Assembly (NCBI GenBank): GCA_963082975.1
Contig: OY720347.1
Span: forward strand, 31,017,398 to 31,081,397
From: Labia minor
Lineage: Eukaryota; Arthropoda; Insecta; Dermaptera; Spongiphoridae
Reading direction: 5' to 3'
Length of the DNA stretch: 64,000 nt
Shown: positions 14,901 through 24,521 of the stretch, piece by piece
Layout: each line of letters starts with the position of its first letter
Numbering within the stretch: the stretch's first letter is position 1
The notes under the pieces: model-generated
Database searches by the model: none
The model's input: only the letters and a program-made list of their open reading frames with translations
Told to the model about the DNA's origin: nothing
Made by a program: the position numbers and the translations under genes

Positions 14901-17900
14901 AAATTGTTTGAATTTGTTGTTAAAAGTCTTTTCCGAAGTGATTGGCCCAAATATGGTCTTAAAATTGGGGATGATATATCATATAATCTTGCAAATCGCT
15001 ATAATTATATTAAATTAATTAAATAATATTAAATTATATTAATTAATTGGTTCATTGATTTAATTATATTAAAAAAAAGTTGATTAGATAATAAAATTTG
15101 ATTTACTTCTAGAATTTCAGGGTTGATATGTGAAATCCAATTCTTAACAAATGATAAATGGATTTTAGCTTGTTGGGGTCTACAAAAAAGAGATTGAAGT
15201 AACCCTGATTCACTAGTACATTCCCATAAACCAGCTGAAAAATAATATGAAATAATATGTTATTAAATGTCTAATCTTATATATATAAATTGGACTTATA
15301 TTAAATTTGTGTTAGAATATTCAATTGGGTTTAAGTATATTAATAATGAGAGTAAATAATCATATTTATATATATACTAGCTGCTCCGAGCGCCTTCGGC
15401 GCTCTCCACACCTAGACGGGAGCTCCGACCCCTGTACCCCCCCCCCCCCCGAGTGGTTCATAGTATTTGTTTAAGAGTAGTAAAAGGTTTTCATCCATTT
15501 TGTTTCAATCAGTATATTACATAAAACATTCATTTCTTTTTGTGTTCTTATTTAAAATATATTTTAATTTAATCAGTAAATTAATTATATATATTATTAT
15601 TGTATATGTTATATCTATCTATCTATGTGGCTCAAAGGAACTCGAAAGTTCTTGGCCGCAGCAACCACATTTCTCCAAGTGTCCCTATCCTGAGCCCTTG
15701 GTCTTCCAAGCGGACGTTTTCCAATCGGTCTCCTCACCGTTTTCCAATCCAATATCTTTTTCCTCTCCCATTCTAGCCATGTCCCCTGCCTATCGCAGCT
15801 TTTTCGCTTTTATAACCCTAACTATTTCTGAAGATGAATAGAGGTTATGCCATTCCTCGTTATGCAGTCTCCGCCATTCCCCGGTGACCTCATCTTTCTT
15901 TGGCCAATAAATGCTGGAAAGAATACTCTGAATCTACTCTCATCTCCCAGGGTCATAGACCATGCGTCCCACCCATATAATACAACAGGCAAAATAATTG
16001 GTTTATATATTTTAATTTTGATTCCTTTTGATAATATTTTTGATGAGATAAGCCTCTTTACTTCATGATAACAGGCGTTTCCCGATTTCAACCTCGATTT
16101 AAATTCTTCTCAAATATTATTATCCTTCGTGATTACATTCAATTTTTCTACATATTTAAATTCTACATCTTGTATATTAAGATTTTGTTACTAAATATAT
16201 TTTCTTATCACTATTAATTTCAATTTGAATTAGAAGAAAATTATAAATTGCCTCCTCTTCCAGCCCATTTACCTATCCAGGCATCTTAATTTCTTAACAC
16301 TCCGGTTTTTTAAATTTAAAATAGAAGGAGATAAATAGTTTTAAATTATGTTCGAATGGTCTATTATATTCTATATATCAGTATTTTTTTCTGAATTTAA
16401 TACCAAGTTGATTTTCAAAATTTTCCATTCGTTATGCATATGATTGATTACATGTGTTAAAATTTAAAAAAATTGAAATATTCTAATTTTTAATTTTATA
16501 TACAATTTAATATTATTTTTTATTAATATCATATCAAAAAAGAGAATTTATTAAAAATTAAAAATAAAAAAAGAAGCGTATTAATAAAAAAATATAAAAA
16601 AGACATAAATTTAAAACATCTCGTTATATCATTTGTCTAAAAAAACATATTTTAATTAACCAAGAAATCATTTTTGCACTTAAAATATAGTTGTAATTAA
16701 TAATTGACGTTTTGAAAATATTTTTGTATTCATCAAACATTAAAAATAATATATTCTGTTTTTTTAACCTTTCACTTTCAAATAGAAAAGAAGAAATATT
16801 CAAATATATAGAAAGAATAAATAAAAATGAAGTTATATATGATCTAAATATTTTATTAAATAAATTAAAATGAGAACTTTTAGAATAAATTATTTAATTG
16901 AATTGATATTTGAATATTAGAATTTAAAATAAAAAGTGAAATTTTACAATAATTTTTAAATTCTGAGCAATGTGCAGACAAAAACCTTTATATATATATA
17001 TACATATATATACAGGGCCGGCCCTAGAGCCGAGCCAGTAAGGCCATGGCTCGGGGCGCTTGGCTGGCAGGGGCGCCATTATGAAAAAAAAATTAATCCT
17101 TCGCAAGATATCAGGGCTGATAAGACTTAATAGTAAATAAAAAATTATGGTACGCAATAAAAAAATAGCGTTTATTTAAAATAAGTAGTAAATTATTACA
17201 TTTTTAAAAATATAATGTTGATATCATACCAAGATATCTCCTTTTTAGGAAGATCAATCAATATGTGGATCCAACTAAAATAAAATATATTTTCAAATAT
17301 AAAAATATTTTTTTAATAACAAACAAAAATTTTTTAGTTGATTCTTTTTTTTTTTTTTTTGCTTGTTAAAACATATGGGGCGAACTTTAGACCCTTGGCC
17401 TAGGGCGCCATAAGAGCTCGGGCCGTGCCTGTATATATATATATAGATAGTCGACGCTGGGGATGGGTTTTCCCCAAGGAAGAGAAAGCTTGTTACCTCC
17501 CCTCCGAGGCCCTAGTAGGGATTAATTTAATTATTTATTATATTTTAAAGGAACAAATCAAAAAAATATTTAGATCAGATATATTCAACAATTTATGTTA
17601 AATAAGATATTCTTTAATTATCATTTTAAATGAATATTTTAATATCATTTTAAATGAATGAATGAAAATTCAAATTTTATATATAGTTTTTTATATATGT
17701 TTATTTATGCATAAAAATTTAATTGACATAATTATTAATTTAATAAAATACAATTTAATAATAAAATTTAATTCAATAAAATTAATTTAATAAAATAAAA
17801 TAATTTAATAAAATATTAAAATAATAAAAATTAATAAATTTGTAAAAAAAAATATATAATACTTAAAGAAAAAAATGTGCCTTTGCGAGTTTCGAACTGA

Positions 17901-20900
17901 GGGTGCAAAGTCATAAGAAGACGCGCTAGCTCGCTCAGCCAGGAACCACTTTTGTTTTCAAGTCTCCTATTACGATATATATACATGTCAAATTATCGCC
18001 AGCAGTGCCTCTATGATCTAGCATTGTAACTAAACTAATTTTATTTAAATTCCACCCCCTGGACACACCTTACTAATTAGCGGTTTTATAAAAGAAGTCT
18101 GACATGCCCTGAGACCTACTGATATGCATAAAAAATTTCATAAGAATCGGTCCAGACGTTTCGGAGGAGTATCATTTCAAAGTTTTGTGACACGAGAATT
18201 TTATATATAAGATATATATATATATATATATATATAATACCACTAGTTGCTTTCGGGCTGTGGTACCAGGCGGACGTGTGTGTCAGTGCTAGTGTCGGGG
18301 ATTCTTTAGATCTTCAAAATGCAGTAAGTCACCCACTACTCACTCATTAAACCCAAAATACAAACATTAACTCTTAGTCACACAGATTAAGACCCAGAAT
18401 CTTAAAATTCTAAACTAAGTTCTAACTAACTAAATTCTAATTCTAAATATATATATAGGTTTTTTCACACAAATTTCAATTAATCAATGAGAGAATGTGA
18501 TTACCATCAAGAGAAGTTGGAGGTGGTGATCTAGTTTTTAATATTTTGGTTAAAATATCTAAAATTTCTGGATATAATCCTCTTGAACGTGCCAATTTAC
18601 TAATAACATGCCAGAGACCAGTTTGACCAGCAACGTTTACAGCTAGGACTTGATCATAGAATGGATTGTCTTTGAGAAAAGTTCTTAAATAAGAAAGAAA
18701 TAATTTTAGTAAAATCAAACTGATTAAATAAATTTATGTTGTGTTATATGTAAATTTACATAAAATTCGATAAAAGAATAGGTCTTGATGACCTAAGTAC
18801 TTGTTCAGCATGTGCCATTACAGCAAGATTGGAGAGATGAATCCTTTCACTTAAGCTCAATTCAACAGTTGAAGTAGTAAGAACGAGTGTAGCATAAGAT
18901 AAAAGTTCTCCAGAATGTCCACAACAAGCAAACTTAAGTACGCTCTTTAAATGACGGGACTAAAAAACGAGATTATTTTCAAATATAATTTTTATTACAC
19001 AATTTCATAAACTAATTTATTTTTAAAGTGTATAATATATTAATATAATCATTTATTATTTTAAGTAAATTCATCAAAACTTACCCGCGCGAGTTTATAA
19101 AGTGATATAGCCTGGGGAAAATTTGCAGAAGATAATTTTATATCTCCAGCTAATTCTAAAAGTTTATGCAATTCAAGACCAAATGCAGCTGCAAGTCTTT
19201 CAGCACGCTCCAAATGTTGATAATTTAGAACCAGTTCAAAGAAAGAATTTACAATACACCGTTTAGGTCGCAAAATATAAATTCCTTTGTTAGTAATTAT
19301 GTGCCAAGTATCTACTACTGGCGGAGGAATATTAACTTCTCGGATGTCATTTATTAAGGTAAATGGTGGTTTTTCACCCATTGAACGTTCACGAGATTTT
19401 GATCTGTGATCATTGCCTTCAGAATAATTTGGAATATTGTTCCTACGATATAATCTTAAAATGTGTTCATCCAAAGAAAGATCTGTTTGAAAAATTGTTG
19501 CTTCATTATTGTATTCCTAAAAATTTAATGAAAATAATAATTTCCAAAAATAAAAATAATTCTTAAAATTAATATTCAACAAATAAAAAATGTTTCTATC
19601 AACATTTTAAAAAATGAAAAATTGAAAACTTACCAGATTACAATCTAGACGACTTTCAGAAAGATGAGTAGATACTAGAGTCAAACTTTTATTATTTTTA
19701 TTACTCATTAGTATTAATTTATCTCCTAAAACTACTTCCCCACATTCTGCAGGTAATTTATGAACTAAAAGTGGTACTACTTCGAGATTCATGTCATGAA
19801 CCTAAAATTAGACAATGTAAAAAGAGCAAGAATATATTATATAACATTTATTTAATTATTATCTATAATTACAGTTAAAAGACTAGTAGGAGAATAATAT
19901 CCACTTAACACTGCTTTTCCATGTGTATATTGTTTTGCTAATCGTGTTTCTTTAATTTGTGCACAAAGTTTTTCAGGAGATGGATGTTCACAATCATTAA
20001 GTGAAAGTGTAGGGGATGATTTTAAACTTGAGCTTTCTTCAAGATTATTATCTAGAAAAGCAATATTTGCTTAAATAAATTTTACACTAAATCCAATTAA
20101 AAATATTTTTTTTATTTACCTTGCTTATTTTGAGAATTCTGTTTAGTACGAGATTCAGCTAGTTTTTGTCTGAGACTGGCAAGTTTTTCGACACTGAGCT
20201 GTTTAAGACCTTGAAGCCTTGTCCGTGTTGATGGCAATTGAGATCTAAAAAATCAATTGGATTTTAATTGTTAAATTAATAAAATTAAATTATGGTTTTC
20301 AACAACCTTGCTAGAGGATAATCATTTTCACATCTTGTAGGAGATTTGTCATGATTGGCATCTAATTCTAAAGAATCGATTGGCCAAGTGTATCCAGTTG
20401 TACGTTGTTCCAAAAGTAATTTATATTGACCATCAATACAATTTATCTACATATAATCATTATATAAGTTTACTGTAATAATAAAATTCAAATTTATTTA
20501 CAATACTTACAAGTAAGAAAGCATGATCTAAATTGTTGTCTTGGCACAAAGTCATTTCAACAATTGGTTCTTTTACATTTGTTATTCCTACTTGACACCC
20601 TGTTATTAAATTAACAAATATAATTTCACCTTTATCTGTACTAACAATTGCTAATGTATAGGAATAAATTAAATTTTGCCACCAAACTATTGCAGTTGGT
20701 TTAGAGATTTGACGAGTTTCAGTAAAATTCGGTTTATTTATAGTATTAAGTGGAGATGGAATTATAGTTAAATCATTTGTTTTAAATCGAAGATCAACAG
20801 CAATTTCAGGATCAACTATTTTTAATATAGGGAGAATATAAATAGTACCATCTAAAGCTGAAAGCAAAAACAAATTCAAAAAAGGTACTTAAAAAAATAA

Positions 20901-21272
20901 AAAAAATAATTAATATATATATATATATATATACCACTTAACAAAAGCCAATGTCCGGTGGGATCGAAACATAATGCAACAATTTTTTTTTTAATATCAG
21001 AAAACCAAGATATATTCTTGACAATAGGATAAGTATTTTCTTCTTTGGTATAAAAAACAGCTATATTTCCTGAACTGAAAACATCACAAATTTTAAGTAA
21101 AATTGACGTTAAAGATAATATAACTAAATAATTATTACTCTGTGACTAGTGCAAGGGTTTCTCTTTTAGAGACTTGCTGTCTAGAAGATAATAAAACTTC
21201 ATCAGCAGAAAATATTTTTTTTAAATGAAAAATATTTTCATCAGGTAAACTTGCTTCATTATCACTGTGCAT
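8906..21272 (-). CDS. Large RCC1-repeat protein with N-terminal propeller and alpha-solenoid (1,750 aa)
   Basis: Twenty-nine phase-consistent exons: 21272-21139, 21074-20935, 20857-20511, 20446-20307, 20244-20120, 20051-19873, 19801-19634, 19516-19085, 18959-18760, 18683-18505, 15234-15107, 14998-14873, 14797-14663, 14586-14457, 14362-14152, 14017-13849, 13771-13586, 12444-12274, 12066-11968, 11884-11732, 11634-11302, 11191-11072, 11002-10650, 10587-10422, 10030-9908, 9756-9650, 9561-9467, 9380-9190, 9118-8906. Residues ~45-220 look like WD/beta-propeller strands (FDPTGHWLLLSG). Residues ~480-720 look like a VPS-type helical solenoid (ERAERLAAAFGLELHKL). RCC1 blades with the W/F-G...GQLG signature lie at ~844, 900, 955, 1010, 1055 (degenerate), 1155 and 1225. 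The C-terminus has a CGH...CPKC pair that could bind zinc. RCC1 proteins of this size include the Rab-exchange factors claret/GLO-4 of lysosome-related organelles. That is only a candidate identity, so I give no symbol. The start is the first ATG in frame; an ATG 7 bases upstream stops at once. Confidence 0.85.
12641..12688 (-). pseudogene. Relic copy of part of an upstream exon of the same gene
   Basis: Within the intron after the exon ending at 13586, bases 12641-12688 match 19170-19228 of the RCC1 gene's eighth exon almost base for base. The shared blocks are aattcaagaccaaatgca, ctg.aa.tctt and caaatgt.gataa.ttag; about 11 bases are missing in the middle. The source region encodes the solenoid segment around ERLAAAFGLELHK. 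The copy has no splice sites of its own in register. It is followed by 2.3 copies of a 24-base tandem repeat (tttaaatacaatat...). This is a directly visible internal duplication; its mechanism is not evident. Confidence 0.65.
13160..13575 (+). mobile_element. LINE fragment (end of reverse-transcriptase ORF)
   Basis: Broken reading frames encode the C-terminal part of a non-LTR retrotransposon RT: (F)LYGCEAWSMTL, then DESRFRV...FENRILRSIYGPKKMR, then a conserved RLHNEELHNLY-like block, ending in rdtwrnvvaavkn-type sequence. It lies in an RCC1-gene intron, in sense orientation to the window but antisense to the host gene, and ends 10 bases before the exon at 13586. The 5' part is missing and the frame is interrupted, so it is an old 5'-truncated and internally deleted copy. 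Three more pieces of the same family occur in this window. Confidence 0.75.
15618..16190 (-). mobile_element. LINE fragment carried inside Helitron copy A
   Basis: Encodes the RT C-terminal region: VEFKYVEKL, GNACYHEVKRLISSKILSKG, YKPIILPVVLYGWDAWSMTLGDESR and RKMRSPGNG, and then, in other frames, WAGHMARMGEE-like and GKRPLGRP-like segments. This is the same family as 13160-13575, with which it shares long nucleotide identity (for example tggtctatgacc, gagagtagatt, gtggttgctgcgg). It is frame-broken. It lies between the Helitron ends in the same orientation as the Helitron, as in copy C. Confidence 0.75.
17013..17431. mobile_element. Non-autonomous hAT element nested in the Helitron 5' end
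   Basis: About 419 bp bounded by imperfect terminal inverted repeats, CAGGGCCGGCCCTAGAG on the left and the reverse complement of gggccgtgcctg (CAGGCACGGCCC) on the right. Subterminal GC-rich patches (ggcgccattatg on the left, ctagggcgccata on the right) are also inverted. Flanking 8-mers are tatatata on both sides, as expected for a hAT 8-bp duplication, though the target is itself a TA tract. There is no transposase ORF. Removing it restores a continuous Helitron 5' terminus, so the hAT inserted after the Helitron. Confidence 0.8.
17875..18235. repeat. tRNA-like segment plus RTE-like tail, composite repeat
   Basis: At 17880-17955 the minus strand carries an A-box-like tggctgagcgagctagcgcg and a B-box-like cagttcgaaactc about 40 bases apart, as in tRNA-derived SINE heads. 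On the plus strand, 18120-18215 has aagaatcggtccagacgttt and cacgagaattttatatataa, followed by a TA tract. This is the kind of 3' end seen on RTE-clade LINEs and their SINEs. The block between (17988-18036, cgccagcagtgcctctatga) recurs in inverse orientation at about 32400-32450. The two halves point in opposite directions, so it is probably composite. Confidence 0.45.
18236..18420. other. GC-richer intronic patch of unknown origin
   Basis: Bases 18240-18310 (ctttcgggctgtggtaccag and onward) are much more GC-rich than the surrounding intron and have no open frame continuing the gene. They sit directly after the TA tract that closes the RTE-like tail. They may be the edge of another repeat, but I see no ends. 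Confidence 0.3.
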
Positions 21273-21743
21273 TTTGCATTTTTATCTTAATAAAAGTAAG
21301 TAATATTAAATGAATTAATCTAAAATTGAAAATATTTTTATTAAAATAACTTTATATGAAAAAAATAATAAATGAATACCTACCATTTATATATCGATAA
21401 TACAATAAATAATTCAACAATATTTATAATTGGGTCATATTAAATAAATATTTCAAAGTACTTGTATATCTTCTAAATAAATATAAATAAATTTATAAAT
21501 AAATAAAATAATTTAATAATTTTTGGAAATCTCTCTTGGTTTGACAGACATTAATCAAATTAATTACTTATTAATACTATATATAAATATAATTAATATT
21601 TAAAATATTCAGAATAATTTAATATGCAATAAACTTTATTATTTAATTTGGAATTGAAATAATATTTTTTAAAGAGTATTTAATCTTATTATACAGTTTT
21701 ATCTGTCATTAGATTCAATTAAATTTCGCCATGTTTGATCAAA
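21273..21743. promoter_or_regulatory. Shared divergent promoter region
   Basis: This 471-bp spacer separates the start codons of the RCC1 gene (minus) and TMEM115 (plus), so both promoters must lie here. It is strongly AT-rich, with no clear TATA/initiator pair that I would commit to. The phrase cgccatgtttgatcaaaatggcggc brackets the TMEM115 start: an upstream ATG at 21731 is out of frame with TMEM115, whose start is the ATG at 21744. Confidence 0.55.
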
Positions 21744-24206
21744 ATGGCGGCTCTTAAAAATTTAACCAAAAATCTTCCTTTCATCCGTCAACAATTTGTT
21801 GCTCTTTTAAAAAACACTAGTACATCTGTCAAATTTATTTGTTCTGTTGTATTATGTAGTTATTTTTTATCTTATTCTAAAGATATTGAAGCTGAGCGAC
21901 TATTGAGTGTGACTCCGGGATATTTGCTTCCACCAGTATTTTGGATTTGGACAGCTTTTACTTTTTGTTTTTTAGAAATACATTTTTGGGAAGTTTGTGT
22001 AGATATTGTTACTTTAGGATTATGTGGAAAATTAATCGAACCTTTATGGGGGGCTCTAGAAATGATGACATTTTTTGCAATTGTAAATGTTGGTGTTGCT
22101 CTACTTAGTGCATTCTTTTATCTTTTTCTCTATATGTGTACTTTTAATACTGATCTCCTCTTCACCGTCCACATTCATGGACTGGCAGGTTATATTGCTG
22201 CAGTTTCTGTAGCTGTTAAACAAATCATGCCAGATCATCTAATTATAAAAACTCCTTTAGGAAAAATCACTAATAGAAATGTCCCTCTTTCGGTATTTAT
22301 AATGTCTTTAATTCTCTGGTTAATTGGACTTTTGGAAGGAACATATCCTACAATGTATTTATCTGGACTCCTCACAAGTTGGATATATCTTCGTTTTTAT
22401 CAAAGGCATAATAATGGTTCAAAAGGAGATATGGCTGATAATTTCACATTCGCAAGGTTATTATTCAAAATATAAGAAATATAATAATATATATTATATT
22501 TATCACATGTTTTTTATTTTTTGAGAGTTTGAGATATTGTTTAATAATTAGATTTAATTTCTTATAATTTTAAATATGATTATTGTTTCTCAATTGGAAA
22601 TATACTGATTTAGTAACTATAAAATAAAGAATTTATTAATTCTTTTACTAATGACTGAAAGTAAACAAATAATTTAAAATAAAGTGACCACTGTTCCGTT
22701 TTTGAGTTGTCTCTTTACCTCTAAAAATACATAACTCACAAACTGCCCCTCATTATTATGTCTAGTTTTTTTAATTGACTAGATATTAATTTTTTTTTTC
22801 AATCTACATAGCAATTAATTTATTATATTAACGTAATAATAAATAATTCAGGAAAATATGTAGCTGTTTTTAGAAAATCTTATTTAATTTATTCATTATT
22901 ACAGTATAAAACAGCTGGTCACTTTTAAACTAAAAATATATTTTATAAAACAGCTTACTATACGGAAGATCTTAAATGCTCAATTTAATATTCAAATTGC
23001 ATGAAATTATATTTGATTGGTAAATATAACTATAATTAATTTAATAAATATAAAATATCTTTGCTCTCAAAAAATTATTATTCTATGATTTTTTACTATT
23101 TTAAATTATTATTTTATACATATCATTCTATTGCTCTACGATCTGGATAGGCCCCGTCTTCACTCACAGCTTCTTCCTTCATTCAATTGTACTTTATTTT
23201 CGAAATTAACAAAATTAATTATTTAAAAAATTAAAAAATAATTTAGAATATTTTGAAAATTATTTGATGAATAATTATGAAAATAATGAGAATAAAGAGT
23301 AAAGATGGTGTTGTGTGTAATTTAATTAATTAAAAATAATCTAATAATTTTATAAAAAAATTCACAAAAATTCTGATAATATAGACATTTAAAATAAATT
23401 AAGTGTTTGCTTATTTAATTCTAAATTTTTAATGGAAATTTCTATTTCATTTTAGAACATTTAACAATTAATTAATTTTAGATTAAGATCAATATGACTT
23501 TTTGTTTTAAAAGTATTAAATATTATACAAATTATTCGGATTAACTTATAGTCCCTTCTAATCCTAACATATTTGGGTATAAACTGTTGAAGTGATAAAG
23601 ATGTTTGTAATATTGGGTTTATATTTACTAAATTAATAAATTTGAATAATATTTAAATGTAAATTAATATCGATTAGTGATGATATATTTAATTTTTGTT
23701 GAAATGAAAATGTAGTTTTTAAAACACTCATGTTATATTATTTCATTTTTAATATTAAAAAATATATGTAATTTTTGTAGTTTTTTCCCAAATGTACTAC
23801 AACCACCAATTGCAGTGTTTGGGAATACTTTATATGGATTCTTTGTTAGAATTGGAATTTGTCGGAAAACAGCCAGGAAATTTGATATGAATACTGCTCC
23901 TGCTGGAATTACAATTAATATGCCAGGAATTGACCCTCATGATATGGAAAGGCGGAGGTAAAAGTTGTTCCATATATAATTGTTCTTAGAAAAAGATTAT
24001 AATTTAAACTTAAATAAATTTATTTTTACAGACAAATTGCTTTGAAAGCTTTAAATGAACGTTTAAGTAAAGGAGATGCCCCAGTGACTCCAAGTTCCAG
24101 CCAATCAATTTCTATTAATATATCTCCACCATCAATATCACAACCAGAGAAAAAAGTGTTAAGTGAGAAACCAGCTTCTAAGTCAGAAACAACGGAAAAT
24201 ATATAA
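21744..24206 (+). CDS. TMEM115: TMEM115 homologue, Golgi rhomboid-like membrane protein
   Basis: Three exons (21744-22456, 23781-23957, 24032-24206) give 354 residues, close to the ~350 of animal TMEM115. It starts MAALKNLTKNLPF. The first exon holds the multi-pass rhomboid-like core: TPGYLLPPVFWIWTAFTFCFLE, the region around LIEPLWGALEM, HIHGLAGYIAAVSVAVKQ and YLRFYQ. The remaining exons hold a conserved FFPNVLQPPIAVFGN segment and a cytoplasmic tail with ITINMPGIDPHDMERRRQIALKALNERL. TMEM115 is a Golgi protein implicated in retrograde Golgi-to-ER traffic; the family lacks rhomboid catalytic residues. It is head to head with the RCC1 gene and tail to tail with TSR1. AATAAA lies at 24417-24422. 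The first intron (1.3 kb) contains a small inverted-repeat element. Confidence 0.93.
22683..22930. mobile_element. Small TIR element (MITE) in the first TMEM115 intron
   Basis: Left end agtgaccactgttccgtttt (from 22683) and right end aaaacagctggtcact (to about 22925) are inverted repeats of each other with few mismatches, about 245 bp apart. There is no coding capacity. No convincing target-site duplication can be called in the AT-rich flanks, so the superfamily is open. Confidence 0.5.
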
Positions 24207-24521
24207 ACCACTGTTAAATTATTTAAAATTCAAGTGATTTTGTGATATATTTCAGAACTTAAATAAGTCAATCGATTTTGTTTAGCCAATTTATGAATTG
24301 GACAATGTTATAATAATATTTATATATACATACGTATATAATATATAAATATATAAATATATAGAGATATATATGTATATATTAAAAAATATGGATTTTA
24401 TAAATGTTTTATTCTTAATAAATTTAATACAGTAAATATTTCTGTATTTATGTATATAATTTTTATTTAAAGATTTTAATTTTAAATATATAATATTATT
24501 TTCTTATTATTTTTTTTATAT

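Larger units (their letters stand above)
15377..17447 (-). mobile_element. Helitron copy A, non-autonomous, interrupted by a hAT element
   Basis: Read on the minus strand it starts with TC (17447-17446, preceded by A) in tctatatatata and continues to ..aaggtttttgtctgcacattgctcag. It ends with the hairpin gagcgcc-gaa-ggcgctc followed by CTAG (15380-15377) and a flanking T. These are the Helitron hallmarks: 5' TC, a 3' hairpin close to CTAG, and insertion between A and T with no target duplication. There is no Rep/helicase gene, so it is non-autonomous. It contains a LINE fragment and a 14-C run (15437-15450). Its interior (about 16200-16960) is clearly homologous to copy B at 41470-42810. It lies in the intron between exons at 18505 and 15234 of the RCC1 gene. 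Confidence 0.8.

Noticed and set aside
15467-16068. Plus-strand open frames over the Helitron/LINE region
   Set aside because: They are antisense to the LINE fragment and show no protein-like pattern.
17880-17955. A true tRNA gene
   Set aside because: A/B-box-like motifs are present but I cannot fold acceptor and anticodon stems; better explained as a SINE-type repeat.
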